A DNA stretch of 64,000 nucleotides from Paenibacillus xylanilyticus. GTDB taxonomy: Bacteria > Bacillota > Bacilli > Paenibacillales > Paenibacillaceae. The notes below the pieces were generated by a model that did not search any database, was not told the DNA's origin, and worked only from the letters and a program-made list of their open reading frames with translations. The position numbers and the translations under genes were made by a program. The DNA is taken from the NCBI RefSeq assembly GCF_013359935.1, contig NZ_JABMCB010000160.1, forward strand, positions 62,001 through 126,000, given 5' to 3'. Position 1 is the stretch's first letter. Every line of letters starts with the position of its first letter. Shown here in pieces: positions 34,893 to 44,781 of the stretch.

Positions 34893-35615
34893 ATGACACC
34901 CATATTTACGATGACAATGCAGCCTGGCAGCAAATGGTCTGCCCATGTAGGAAGAGGAAAAGCGATCACATTAACGGCAACAGGTGATCGGGCCAACGTA
35001 TCAGCATTGTTATTCCATACTCTTGATGCGGCGGAACGCTATAACATGCCTGATACGCTGAAAGCCCAACATACCGCTTATTTGACGACAGGCAATGTAC
35101 TGATGAGCGATCAAGGGAAGGTGCTTGCTTCCATTACGGAGGATACGGTCGGCTGGCATGATCCATTATCGGGATATACGACACGTGAGGCTACCGATGA
35201 GAAATACGGGAAAACAACTTATCAGACTCAGCGCAACGACTGGTTGAGAAGCGGGGAAGAGAACTTCAAGGTGGAACTATTCCGGCATCATCTGTCGCCG
35301 CGAGACATCGCGGTTCCGATCAACTTTTTCTCCAAGGTCGTATGCGAGCTGGATGGAACGATGAAGTACACGTCACAAGAAACGACAGAACGCTCGGTTA
35401 CGATCCGCACGGAAATGGATATTCTGCTTGTGCTATCGAATACGCCGCATCCGCTGGATCCTTCAGGGCAATATCCTGATGCAAGCATTATCGTTTCGGT
35501 GTCCGATGCCGAACCGGTATCTGAACTGGACTCATGCGTCATGCACTGTGATGAGAATCGGAGAGCGTTTGAAAATACATGGAATGCCTATGCTTTGCTG
35601 AAGGGGGCCAACTAA
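34893..35615 (+). CDS. DUF1989 protein, urea carboxylase-associated protein 1 (carboxyguanidine deiminase subunit)
   Basis: 240 residues of the DUF1989 family. Conserved features are [17 protein letters not shown], the [20 protein letters not shown] block (shared with the next gene) and NINFF-like PINFFSKV. In guanidine-degrading bacteria the two DUF1989 proteins form a complex (CgdAB) that deiminates carboxyguanidine to allophanate. The riboswitch and the order here support that role. I do not assign A or B. It is the first gene after the riboswitch; SD AGGAGGA precedes the ATG, and it ends 1 bp before the next gene. Confidence 0.9.
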   Translation: MTPIFTMTMQPGSKWSAHVGRGKAITLTATGDRANVSALLFHTLDAAERYNMPDTLKAQHTAYLTTGNVLMSDQGKVLASITEDTVGWHDPLSGYTTREATDEKYGKTTYQTQRNDWLRSGEENFKVELFRHHLSPRDIAVPINFFSKVVCELDGTMKYTSQETTERSVTIRTEMDILLVLSNTPHPLDPSGQYPDASIIVSVSDAEPVSELDSCVMHCDENRRAFENTWNAYALLKGAN

Positions 35616-35616
35616 T

Positions 35617-36285
35617 ATGAGTACCATTCAACCAGTACAGAGTCAAATGCAGACGGAGAAAGCTATGTATGAACACGTGATTCCTGCCGGTGACGGCTGG
35701 TTACATGATCTGCTGCCAGGGCAAATCCTGCGCATTGTCGATATGGAAGGCAATCAGGCCGTTGATACACTATTCTATTCCACGGAAGATCCGACCGACC
35801 ATTACAGCGCCGTACGCACGATTACCCACCAGGGGAATCTGTACTTGACGACAGGTTCTACATTGCTCACCGAATCAGGCAAAGAGTTGTTGCGGATTAC
35901 GGCTGATACTTGCGGCAGGCATGATACGATTGGCGGCGCGTGCTCAGCACAGAGCAATACGGTTCGCTATGCACACGATACACTTCCGATGCACAATTGC
36001 CGCGACACTTTCATGCTGATGCTCTCTCAGCGAGATGAATACACCAAACGGGATCTCGCCCCTAACGTTAACTTTTTCATGAATGTGCCGGTTACGCCCG
36101 AAGGGGAACTAACATTTGCGGACGGCATTTCCGCACCGGGTCGTTACGTTGAGCTGCTTGCCCTGGCTCCGGTAACGGTTCTAATCAGCAACTGCCCACA
36201 GTTGAACAATCCATGCAATGCCTATAACCCCACTCCGGCCAAAGTGCTTATCTGGGACGCAGAAGGAGCGAACGCCAATGTTTAA
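35617..36285 (+). CDS. DUF1989 protein, urea carboxylase-associated protein 2 (carboxyguanidine deiminase subunit)
   Basis: 222 residues, paralogous to the previous gene: [40 protein letters not shown], and a Cys/His-rich stretch ([18 protein letters not shown], then MHNCRDTF) that could bind the metal or catalytic nucleophile. [14 protein letters not shown] and [20 protein letters not shown] close the domain. It should form a hetero-oligomer with the upstream protein. It overlaps the carboxylase gene by 8 bp, so translation is coupled. Confidence 0.9.
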   Translation: MSTIQPVQSQMQTEKAMYEHVIPAGDGWLHDLLPGQILRIVDMEGNQAVDTLFYSTEDPTDHYSAVRTITHQGNLYLTTGSTLLTESGKELLRITADTCGRHDTIGGACSAQSNTVRYAHDTLPMHNCRDTFMLMLSQRDEYTKRDLAPNVNFFMNVPVTPEGELTFADGISAPGRYVELLALAPVTVLISNCPQLNNPCNAYNPTPAKVLIWDAEGANANV

Positions 36286-39200
36286 AAAAGTATTGATCGC
36301 CAATCGTGGTGCCATTGCGGTACGCATTATCCGAACTTTGCGTCAGATGGGCATTTCCAGTGTAGCCATCTACACCAAGGCAGACCGCGATAGTGTTCAT
36401 GTTGAGCTTGCAGACGAAGCAGTGCTGATCGGTGAAGGTCCTGCGAGAGAGAGTTACGTTAACGCTGACTTGGTCCTCCAGACCGCTCTGGAAGCAGGGG
36501 CAGACGCCATTCATCCTGGCTACGGATTTTTGAGCGAGAACGCAGGCTTTGCCAAAGCATGTGCAGAACAGGGCATTGCTTTTATCGGTCCCTCTCCCGA
36601 GCATATTGAGCTATTTGGCTTAAAGCATACCGCACGAGCGATGGCGGCGGAAGCGGACGTACCTTTGCTGCCAGGCACGGGTCTAATGCATTCTCTGGAG
36701 GAAGCCGTTCAACAGGCTGAAGAAATCGGTTATCCCGTCATGCTGAAATCAACGGCTGGTGGTGGTGGGATTGGCATGCGGGTCTGCGAAAGCGAAGAGG
36801 TATTGAAGGAAGCGTTCGAATCGGTATCTCGCCTGGCATCCGCCAATTTTAATGACGGCGGTGTGTTTCTCGAAAAATATATTGCGCGTGCGCGTCACGT
36901 CGAGGTTCAAATTTTCGGCACAGGTAACGGCGAAGCGTTGGCTTTGGGGGAGCGGGACTGCTCGGTACAGCGGCGCAATCAGAAAATTATCGAGGAAACC
37001 CCGGCATCTAACTTGCCAGATGTCATTCGGCAAGAGATGCATGAATGTGCCCGAAGACTGGCGATTTCCGCAGGTTATCGTAATGCGGGCACGGTGGAGT
37101 TTTTGTACGATCCCGAAGAGCAGCAATTTTACTTCCTGGAAGTGAACACAAGGCTTCAAGTAGAGCATGGGGTGACGGAAGAGGTACTTGGCATTGATTT
37201 GGTGGAATGGATGGTCAAGGAAGCTGCGAATGAATCTGGTTCTTTGAACGTTTCGGTCCCCGCGCCAACAGGGCACAGTTTGCAAGTGCGCTTGTATGCA
37301 GAGGATTGCATGAATGATTTTCGGCCAAGCGATGGACGTATCGACGCTATTAACTGGCCAGAGAACGTGCGAATCGAGAGCTGGATTCAGCCTGGATTAA
37401 TCGTTACTACGCTGTATGATCCGATGCTTGCCAAATTGATCGTACATGCTAACACACGCAGCGAAGCAATAGACAAAATGAAGGATGCACTGCGTCAGCT
37501 CAGGGTGTATGGTGTAACGACCAATCAGTCTTATATTGAAGCATTTCTGCACAGCGATTCATTCAAAAGTGGAGAAGTGCATACCCGAATGCTTTCTGGC
37601 TTTAAACCAATGGAGTATGCGATCGAAGTATTGGATGGCGGTGTTCAGACAACCGTACAGGACAGTCCTGGAAGAATTGGCTATTGGGATATCGGTGTAC
37701 CGCCATCCGGTCCGATGGATCAGCTTGCTTTTCGCATAGGCAACAGGCTGTTAGGCAATGACGCACAAGCGGCCGGACTGGAAATGACACTTCGCGGGGG
37801 ATCGTACCGCTTCAGGGATGAAATCACCTTTTGCTTAACCGGGGCTGACATGCATGCCGAACTGGATGGTGTTATCGTTGAACCGTACACGCCGACAATA
37901 GCATCCCTTGGTTCGGTGCTGACCTTGGGCGAAGCCAAACAAGGCATGCGGACATATTTGCTCGTATCCGGCGGTCTCGATATGCCGCTCACTCTGGGGA
38001 GTGCAGCTACATTTACTTTGGGCGGATTCGGTGGACATCGCGGAAGTGCGCTGCGAACAGGCGCTGTGCTTCGGGTGTGCGAAGAAAAAGGAACTCTTGG
38101 CGCACTTGCACCTCTAGCGCCTGATCGGAGGCCCGAATACAATAACGAATGGACGATTGGCGTAATACCAGGACCACATTGTACCGACGAATACGTGCTT
38201 CCGGCCTATCTGGATCAGTTGACCGAGACCACATGGGAAGTGCATTTCAACAGTTCCAGAACAGGCGTCAGATTAGTTGGTCCGGCTCCGCTGTGGGCAA
38301 GAACCGACGGTGGAGATGCAGGACTGCATCCTTCCAATATACACGACAATGCTTATGCTGTGGGTGCATTGGATTTGACGGGTGATATGCCGATTCTGCT
38401 TGGTCCGGATGGTCCCAGCCTTGGTGGTTTCGTCTGCCCGGTCACAACGGCGACCGCAGAATTGTGGAAGCTCGGCCAATTAAGCCCGGGAGACAAAGTC
38501 CGCTTCCGACTCATGACCGTTGAGGAAGCTGAACAGTTGAGAGCGGAACAAGAGCTATATTTAAGAGAACTGGGTGGTCAGCTGCCGTTTCCCGTTTTAC
38601 CCGAAACCTCTACTGGTGAGTATATGCCGATATTAGCCCAAGCGGTAGAAGGCCGACGCTTCTCTATTACCGTACGCTGCTCTGGTGATGAAAATATTTT
38701 GGTCGAGTATGGCGAACGCGAATTGAACCTGTTATATCGTTTCCAGGCTTACGTGCTAATGGAAACGATCAAACAGGATGGAAACATTCCATATATCGAG
38801 TTGACTCCAGGTATTCGCTCTCTGCAAATCCATCTGGATGCTTCCCGCATGACGGTAAAAGAAGCGGCTGCCCTAATCATGGATTTGGATCTGCAGCTTC
38901 CGGAACTGGAAACGATTGAAGTGCCTTCGCGAATCGTCAAATTACCGTTGTCCTGGGATGATCCGGCCACCCAACTTGCTATCGAACGGTACCAGCAAAA
39001 TGTTAGACCAGATGCACCGTGGTGCCCTAGCAACCTGGAGTTTATCCGGCGGATGAATGGACTTGGATCACTGGAAGAGGTAGCGGAGATCGTGTTTAAT
39101 GCTTCCTATCTCGTTATGGGACTTGGAGACGTGTATCTTGGTGCTCCGGTAGCCGTACCGCTGGACCCACGCCATCGACTTGTAACAACCAAATATAACC

Positions 39201-39898
39201 CGGCACGGACATGGACTCCGGAGAATGCCGTCGGCATTGGCGGCGCATATCTCTGTGTATATGGTATGGAAGGCCCAGGCGGATATCAGTTCGTTGGTCG
39301 TACAGTACAAATGTGGAACTCGTTTAGAGAAACAAGCAATTTCGAAGCAGGGAAACCATGGCTGCTGCAGTTCTTTGATCAGCTTCAGTTCTATCCAGTT
39401 TCGGAAACAGAGCTGCTGAACATGCGTGAGGAGTTTCCGCGTGGAGGCTTCGCTCTGGAGGTGGAAGAAACCACTTTTCATTTGGGAGCGTATCTGGATT
39501 GGCTGGGAACCATTGAAAACGAGTCGGGCCATTTCCGTCAGCAGCAGCAGAGCGCGTTTCAGGCTGAACGAAATTACTGGAAGGAGCTTGGTATTGCCGA
39601 GTATGTATCCGAGCCTGAAGCAGCGGCTGCAATGGAGGAAGTGGAGATGCCGGAAGGAAGTCTGGGCATGAGCAGTTCCATGTCGGGAAGTGTATGGAAG
39701 GTGCTGGTTGAGCAAGGACAGGAAGTTCGAAAGGGCGACACCATTATAATAGAAGAAAGTATGAAAATGGAGTTCCCGCAGCTCGCTCCAACGGATGGAA
39801 TCATCGCTTCCATTTATGTATCGCCGGGAGATCAGATTAAGTCGGGGGACTGGATTGCTGCCATCATCCCAACGAGTAAGGAGGAGGTTGCATCATGA
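36278..39898 (+). CDS. Biotin-dependent guanidine/urea carboxylase
   Basis: 1206 residues, the full urea-carboxylase layout. Biotin carboxylase comes first (about 1-445; [21 protein letters not shown]-grasp loop [27 protein letters not shown]). The carboxyltransferase half follows: an AHS2/KipA-like domain (about 450-780; [20 protein letters not shown]) and an AHS1/KipI-like domain (about 790-1000). A biotinyl domain closes it, with the lysine in EESMKMEF. The guanidine riboswitch and two DUF1989 partners favour guanidine over urea as substrate; residue-level specificity was not checked. The ATG at 36278 with AAGGAG upstream is preferred to the longer frame. It overlaps the next gene by ATGA. 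Confidence 0.93.
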   Translation: MFKKVLIANRGAIAVRIIRTLRQMGISSVAIYTKADRDSVHVELADEAVLIGEGPARESYVNADLVLQTALEAGADAIHPGYGFLSENAGFAKACAEQGIAFIGPSPEHIELFGLKHTARAMAAEADVPLLPGTGLMHSLEEAVQQAEEIGYPVMLKSTAGGGGIGMRVCESEEVLKEAFESVSRLASANFNDGGVFLEKYIARARHVEVQIFGTGNGEALALGERDCSVQRRNQKIIEETPASNLPDVIRQEMHECARRLAISAGYRNAGTVEFLYDPEEQQFYFLEVNTRLQVEHGVTEEVLGIDLVEWMVKEAANESGSLNVSVPAPTGHSLQVRLYAEDCMNDFRPSDGRIDAINWPENVRIESWIQPGLIVTTLYDPMLAKLIVHANTRSEAIDKMKDALRQLRVYGVTTNQSYIEAFLHSDSFKSGEVHTRMLSGFKPMEYAIEVLDGGVQTTVQDSPGRIGYWDIGVPPSGPMDQLAFRIGNRLLGNDAQAAGLEMTLRGGSYRFRDEITFCLTGADMHAELDGVIVEPYTPTIASLGSVLTLGEAKQGMRTYLLVSGGLDMPLTLGSAATFTLGGFGGHRGSALRTGAVLRVCEEKGTLGALAPLAPDRRPEYNNEWTIGVIPGPHCTDEYVLPAYLDQLTETTWEVHFNSSRTGVRLVGPAPLWARTDGGDAGLHPSNIHDNAYAVGALDLTGDMPILLGPDGPSLGGFVCPVTTATAELWKLGQLSPGDKVRFRLMTVEEAEQLRAEQELYLRELGGQLPFPVLPETSTGEYMPILAQAVEGRRFSITVRCSGDENILVEYGERELNLLYRFQAYVLMETIKQDGNIPYIELTPGIRSLQIHLDASRMTVKEAAALIMDLDLQLPELETIEVPSRIVKLPLSWDDPATQLAIERYQQNVRPDAPWCPSNLEFIRRMNGLGSLEEVAEIVFNASYLVMGLGDVYLGAPVAVPLDPRHRLVTTKYNPARTWTPENAVGIGGAYLCVYGMEGPGGYQFVGRTVQMWNSFRETSNFEAGKPWLLQFFDQLQFYPVSETELLNMREEFPRGGFALEVEETTFHLGAYLDWLGTIENESGHFRQQQQSAFQAERNYWKELGIAEYVSEPEAAAAMEEVEMPEGSLGMSSSMSGSVWKVLVEQGQEVRKGDTIIIEESMKMEFPQLAPTDGIIASIYVSPGDQIKSGDWIAAIIPTSKEEVAS

Positions 39899-41658
39899 CG
39901 GTACATGCGATCCCGAAAATCATGACAATTGAAGCACTCCGCACAGGTTATCTTCGAGGAAGCTTCACACCTTTGGAAGTCATAGAGAGCATTGTCCAGC
40001 GAGCACGGGATTCAGAAGACTATCATGTCTGGATCACCCCCCCGTCACTGGAGCTTATAGCTCCATATCTGGTCAATATTCAACATATGTCCGTTACCGA
40101 ATATCCACTGTGGGGCATTCCGTTTGCAATCAAAGATAACATCGAGGTTCGGGGCTGGCCTGTAACGGCTGGATGTCCCGAGTTCTCATCAATCTCCGAA
40201 CAACATGCGATTGTGGTGGAAAGATTGATCGCCGCAGGGGCCATTCCTGTCGGTAAAACCAACCTGGATCAATTCGCCACAGGGCTGGTTGGTACGAGAA
40301 GTCCTTACGGTGAGACGCATAACGCATTACGGCCTGAACTTATCAGCGGAGGATCAAGTTCAGGTTCAGCGGTAGCGGTGGCGCTTGGGCAAGCAGCTTT
40401 CTCGCTGGGCACGGATACTGCCGGTTCGGGCAGGATTCCGGCCGCACTGCATGGTCTGATTGGTTACAAGCCTGCTGTAGGTGCTTGGCCATCCACCGGT
40501 TTGGTGCCTGCATGCCGCAGCATTGATTGCATTACCGTGTTTGCGCATGATTTGGAAGATGCCGTTGCAGTTGACCGGACGGTACGTGGCCCGCACAGTG
40601 AAGATCCCTTTTCGAAAGATCGTCCTTTGGGTCCGACTCGGGCACCTGCCAAGTGGTTGCTCCCCCAGGGAAAGCTGAACTTTTTTGGTCCATTCGCTGA
40701 GGCATACGAAACTGCCTGGCTAACAGCCAAACAAACCATGCTGCAGTCGGGGTTAAACGTGGAAGAGGTCGATATCTCTTTGCTGCAAGAAGCAGCAGCA
40801 CTTCTGTATGAAGGACCGCTTGTTGCTGAACGCTGGGCAGATCTGGAGATGTTCGTCGAGCAGCATCCTGGGACGCTGTTTCCCGTGACGGAGAATATCC
40901 TTCGAACAGGCAGCAAGGAGACGTTTACAGCTGCTGCACTATTTCGTGCACAGCACCGACTGGCTGAAATTCGGCGCAGCACGGAAGAGCTGCTGCAGAA
41001 TGCCGTCCTTATACTGCCAACCTGCGGAGGAACGTGGACAAGAGAACAGGTGTGTCAAGACCCGGTCCAAACCAACAGCCAAATGGGGCTGTACACGAAC
41101 CACTGCAATTTGCTCGATCTAAGCGCCATCGCTATTCCGGCAGGCAAAGTGGCAGAGGATATGCCTTTTGGAATAACGCTGTTTACACTGCCTGAGCATG
41201 AAGCTGCCATGGTTGAAGCGGCAAAAATGGTTGAGCAATACCAGGAACGTATCCTGGTTGCTGTATGTGGCCTGCATATGAGGGGCATGTCACTGGAACC
41301 CCAGATGACTAGTTTCGGCGCTTTCTTTGTGGAGGAAGCACAAACGGCACCGGCATATCGGTTGTACAAACTGGATACGAATCCTCCAAAGCCGGGCCTG
41401 GTGCATACACATGAAAATGGTGAAGCCATTGAACTGGAGCTCTGGAGCATGCCACTTTCCTCCTTTGGTGCGTTTACTGCAGCCATCCCGGCTCCATTGG
41501 GCATGGGTAAAATCCAGCTGTATGACGGCAGGGTAGTGTCGGGCTTCATTTGCGAAGCATCAGCTGCTCAGGATGGGGTGGACATGACACAGCTAGGTGG
41601 ATGGAGAAACATCGTTTTAGGTGATTTAGAAGAAACCAAGCAGGCGTCTAATGTTTAA
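39895..41658 (+). CDS. atzF: Allophanate hydrolase
   Basis: 587 residues. The amidase-signature domain (about 1-450) has the Ser-cisSer-Lys triad: Lys80 in PFAIKDN, cis-Ser near 155 in GGSSSGSA and the nucleophile Ser178 in DTAGSGRIPA. A C-terminal allophanate-hydrolase domain (about 465-585; MTSFGAFFVEE) ends with GRVVSGFICEA. It cleaves allophanate to ammonia and CO2, the last step after carboxylation and deimination. It starts within the stop of the carboxylase gene (ATGA) and shares its transcript. Confidence 0.95.
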   Translation: MTVHAIPKIMTIEALRTGYLRGSFTPLEVIESIVQRARDSEDYHVWITPPSLELIAPYLVNIQHMSVTEYPLWGIPFAIKDNIEVRGWPVTAGCPEFSSISEQHAIVVERLIAAGAIPVGKTNLDQFATGLVGTRSPYGETHNALRPELISGGSSSGSAVAVALGQAAFSLGTDTAGSGRIPAALHGLIGYKPAVGAWPSTGLVPACRSIDCITVFAHDLEDAVAVDRTVRGPHSEDPFSKDRPLGPTRAPAKWLLPQGKLNFFGPFAEAYETAWLTAKQTMLQSGLNVEEVDISLLQEAAALLYEGPLVAERWADLEMFVEQHPGTLFPVTENILRTGSKETFTAAALFRAQHRLAEIRRSTEELLQNAVLILPTCGGTWTREQVCQDPVQTNSQMGLYTNHCNLLDLSAIAIPAGKVAEDMPFGITLFTLPEHEAAMVEAAKMVEQYQERILVAVCGLHMRGMSLEPQMTSFGAFFVEEAQTAPAYRLYKLDTNPPKPGLVHTHENGEAIELELWSMPLSSFGAFTAAIPAPLGMGKIQLYDGRVVSGFICEASAAQDGVDMTQLGGWRNIVLGDLEETKQASNV

Positions 41659-41709
41659 AGCAGGTTGTATGGTTTACGACTGTTAGAGATGCTGTCTGTT
41701 TCCACCGTT

Positions 41710-41748
41710 AACCGTTTCCTGTATTTCACCGGGGAGCGGTTTTGTTTT
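41710..41748 (+). terminator. Probable terminator of the guanidine operon
   Basis: AACCGTTTCC pairs with GGAGCGGTT imperfectly, followed by TTGTTTT. It is weaker than most terminators in the window. Confidence 0.5.
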
Positions 41749-41942
41749 ACAGAAAAAGCAGGGTGAAGATGGAACATGGTGAATATATACATAGCACAGG
41801 AGTCGGATTTTTTACGAATGGAGAGCTAAACGTTGTTTTTCCTGTTTAAAACATGAGGATGTTAAATTACTAGGTTTCATAAGTTACCACAGTATTTATT
41901 ATGTAAACTAAATTCATACGGTTTAATAAGGAGATAACGATT

Positions 41943-43412
41943 ATGGAAGGTAACATTCCTGATCCGACATGGGCAAGACTAGGTTTTAGGGAACCGCCTG
42001 ATTTTAATCACTCAGGACAAAATATTGGAATTGTAATTATTGATAAAATTAAGCCCCATCATACGATTCGACATTTAGGTCATCGGATCAAGCAGGTCAC
42101 CGTCCATGATGACTTGTCTATAGAATGCAGCAATGTTGCGCTAGAACCTCCCCCGGAGAAAGATGTGGAAATGGGTGTACATGGCTTACAAACTGTACTT
42201 GCTCTATCACATATGCCATTTGTGATCGGGGGACAAACGCATGTAGGACTAGCACCTGCAGCGAACTATATTGTGCTCGATCATGGAGCATTCACGGAGG
42301 GTGAAGGAGAGCGTTTAAAAAGAGGAATGGATTGGATATTAACGGAACAAACCGAATGGAATATTAAAATCATTTTATGTATGGGTTGGCAGGCTTCAGA
42401 TCATATTGTTCACCTAAACCATACCCAGGAGAACTCTACAGTTCAAGCTTTGGATTCTGCGCTCCAGCAAGGCATACTTGTGATTTGCTCCAACGGCAAT
42501 ACAAGATTAGGCAACATCATGCCACCTATCGATTACTTTACCGTGGGTGGCTACAATGATCGTGGAAAAGCAAATCGTCATTTGCATGTCCCCTACCCTG
42601 ATGAACCTTTTGGCAGAAATGGTGACGGACACTATAGACCTGATATTTTAGCTCCAAGAGTATATTTAACGATTCCATTCTGTGAATCCAAAGAGAAACC
42701 TGAGAAAATATCGTATTATTGGGGTACTTCTGGTGCTGCAACGCTTGTAACAGGTGCTGCTGCATATTTGTTTTCTAAATACCCTGAAATAAGCTCAAAA
42801 GACCTGCGTAGGTTACTAATTGAGTTCGGAGATCCATTAATCGAATATGACAATAATGCCCCAAGAATAAATGTCGGTAGAGTTACTAATAGCTTGGAGA
42901 TGGGGGATAAGCTCCCAAAAAGTAAAAGTATAAATTGCTTACCAAGCGTTAAAACGATTGCCCAAGCATCTATTCATTCTTCGGATGAGATCGAGAGAGG
43001 GTTAGCTCTAACCAGTCTTGTTCAACGTCAACAATGTACTCGTCAAGATTTATGGAAGTTCACTGAAGATGATTCCTCCGTCGTTAGAAAAATTGCCGTA
43101 TTCGCCTTAATTAAACCGGAAAATGAACAGGAGAGAGCAACGTTCTGGGAGAGATTAAGCGCAGAAAGTGAGGGTGGGGTCCGTGGCTGGTATGCGTATG
43201 GATTGTTACAAGATGCAGACGAAGTGGAAGCTCCCAAATGGATTCCATGGTCTACAGATACGAACTGGGCAGTGCGTTGGTGTGTGAGTGAATACTTATC
43301 CCAATATACGGATTTCTTACCCCAACTGGAAAAAACTCATGATCCGGATTTGATCCAAGATAAGGCGTTAGCTGTACTTCAATGGTTAAGCAGCTACAGA
43401 TCATTAGAGTAA
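41943..43412 (+). CDS. Cytosolic subtilisin-like (S8) protease with C-terminal HEAT-like domain
   Basis: 489 residues, no signal peptide or propeptide. The subtilase triad is visible: Asp34 in GIVIIDK, His80 in GVHGLQT and Ser263 in WGTSGAATLV; the oxyanion Asn184 lies in CSNGN. From about residue 330 the protein is alpha-helical with HEAT-like repeats (KTIAQASIHSSDEIERGLAL, then SSVVRKIAVFALIKPE and NWAVRWCVSEYLSQY). This is a proposed protein-interaction array. S8-HEAT combinations occur in putative defence or regulated-proteolysis systems, but no partner gene adjoins it. SD AAGGAGATA precedes the ATG. Target unknown. Confidence 0.82.
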   Translation: MEGNIPDPTWARLGFREPPDFNHSGQNIGIVIIDKIKPHHTIRHLGHRIKQVTVHDDLSIECSNVALEPPPEKDVEMGVHGLQTVLALSHMPFVIGGQTHVGLAPAANYIVLDHGAFTEGEGERLKRGMDWILTEQTEWNIKIILCMGWQASDHIVHLNHTQENSTVQALDSALQQGILVICSNGNTRLGNIMPPIDYFTVGGYNDRGKANRHLHVPYPDEPFGRNGDGHYRPDILAPRVYLTIPFCESKEKPEKISYYWGTSGAATLVTGAAAYLFSKYPEISSKDLRRLLIEFGDPLIEYDNNAPRINVGRVTNSLEMGDKLPKSKSINCLPSVKTIAQASIHSSDEIERGLALTSLVQRQQCTRQDLWKFTEDDSSVVRKIAVFALIKPENEQERATFWERLSAESEGGVRGWYAYGLLQDADEVEAPKWIPWSTDTNWAVRWCVSEYLSQYTDFLPQLEKTHDPDLIQDKALAVLQWLSSYRSLE

Positions 43413-43460
43413 TTAGTTAGTCACATTACAAGAAAGAACAGATTGCTCAGCATCATATGG

Positions 43461-43493
43461 AAGGCAAGCCGAACTCAAATTGGCTTGCCTTTT
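43461..43493 (+). terminator. Intrinsic terminator of the S8 protease gene
   Basis: AAGGCAAGCC and GGCTTGCCTT form a perfect 10-bp stem, followed by T. The remaining gap to 43760 holds nothing I can support. Confidence 0.8.
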
Positions 43494-43759
43494 CGATATG
43501 CAGTAACATTGACTGAGAGGTGTTGAGAGGAATAGGCAATCATTTGAGACAAATGAGATAACGGTTGCTCCTTCGATTGGTGCATAATACGAATAAGCAG
43601 AGCATGGATTGATTATTCGAGGGATTGTTGCTGTAGAAAATATGAAATGACATTATCCCAATAATATAAGAGAAAGGGCCGAGGAAGGCATTTGAAGAAC
43701 GGAAGACTTTCCGATCATTCATGAAACATGCTTTCAACTAATCATGAGGAGGAATTGAA

Positions 43760-44617
43760 ATGGAATATGTAACTTTAAATAATGGGGTAAAGATGCCGAT
43801 TCTAGGATATGGAGTGTATCAAATTCCAGATCAGGCTGAATGCGAAAAATGTGTGCTTGATGCGATAAGTGTAGGTTACCGTTCCATTGATACTGCACAG
43901 GCTTACCGAAATGAAGAAGCAGTGGGCCGAGCCATCAAGAAAAGTGGAGTGCCGAGAGAAGAGTTTTTCATCACGACCAAAGTCTGGATTTCCAATGCAG
44001 GCTATGAAAAAGCAAAAGCATCCATTGAGGAATCCCTGAGAAAACTCCAGCTCGACTATCTGGATTTGCTCCTGATCCATCAGCCATTCAATGATTATTA
44101 TGGGACATACCGTGCAATGGAAGAATACTATAAGGCTGGTAAAATCAAAGCGATCGGTGTAAGCAACTTCTATCCGGACAGATACATCGACCTGGTTCAG
44201 TTCAGCGAGGTAGTGCCGGCTGTTAATCAGGTAGAAACCCATGTGTTCAACCAGCAGGTCAAAGCTCATGAAATTATGAAAAAATACAATACGCAGATTG
44301 AATCCTGGGGTCCTTTTGCAGAAGGGAAAAACGATCTGTTCACCAATGCTACGCTGCAAGAGATTGGTGATCAATACAATAAGTCGACAGCTCAAGTTGC
44401 TTTACGCTTCCTGATTCAGCGAGGAGTAGTGGTCATTCCGAAAACAGTCAATAAAGACAGAATGGAACAAAACTTTAATGTTTTTGATTTTCAATTAACC
44501 TCGATGGATATGGAAAAGATAGCTGCGCTGGATACAGAACAAAGCGCCTTTTTCTCCCACTATGATCCACAAACCGTTGAATTCTTAACGGATTACGGTA
44601 AAAAAGGTTTGGAATAA
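43760..44617 (+). CDS. Aldo/keto reductase
   Basis: 285 residues of the AKR (beta/alpha)8 fold, class AKR5/YvgN-like. The tetrad is intact: Asp44 and Tyr49 in SIDTAQAYRNE, Lys74 in TTKVW and His107 in LLIHQPFNDYYG. The NADPH-binding end shows IPKTVNKDRMEQNF. It should reduce aldehydes such as methylglyoxal. It is a single gene with its own terminator. SD GAGGAGGAA precedes the ATG. Confidence 0.94.
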   Translation: MEYVTLNNGVKMPILGYGVYQIPDQAECEKCVLDAISVGYRSIDTAQAYRNEEAVGRAIKKSGVPREEFFITTKVWISNAGYEKAKASIEESLRKLQLDYLDLLLIHQPFNDYYGTYRAMEEYYKAGKIKAIGVSNFYPDRYIDLVQFSEVVPAVNQVETHVFNQQVKAHEIMKKYNTQIESWGPFAEGKNDLFTNATLQEIGDQYNKSTAQVALRFLIQRGVVVIPKTVNKDRMEQNFNVFDFQLTSMDMEKIAALDTEQSAFFSHYDPQTVEFLTDYGKKGLE

Positions 44618-44640
44618 GGTCAAACTCTATACTACTTTGA

Positions 44641-44666
44641 AGACCGTCCTGCTGGACGGTCTTTTT
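44641..44666 (+). terminator. Intrinsic terminator of the aldo/keto reductase
   Basis: AGACCGTCC and GGACGGTCT pair around TGCT, followed by TTTTG. Confidence 0.9.
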
Positions 44667-44735
44667 GCCATATAAGGGTATAATCTTACGGCTAATGCTG
44701 CAAGCACGAAGATAAGAACGTTTTGTTTATTATTT

Positions 44736-44781
44736 CATTTAGTACCAATACTACATAAATGAGGGGGATTGGTACTAAATG
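44736..44781. repeat. Perfect 14-bp inverted repeat over the gerA start codon
   Basis: CATTTAGTACCAAT (44736-44749) and ATTGGTACTAAATG (44768-44781) are exact reverse complements. The 18-nt loop contains the SD GAGGGGG (44761-44767). The second arm ends with the ATG of the gerA gene (44779-44781). In RNA the start codon would be paired; in DNA it could be an operator. Confidence 0.75.

Noticed and set aside
41769-41849. 26-codon frame (begins MEHGEYIHSTGVGF) after the guanidine operon
   Set aside because: Too short to support; the SD-like AGGGTGAAG is adjacent to the ATG and no homologue is recognised.
43540-43737. 65-residue minus-strand frame between the S8 protease and aldo/keto reductase genes
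   Set aside because: No SD; protein reads as random. I see nothing else in this gap except the terminator at 43461.
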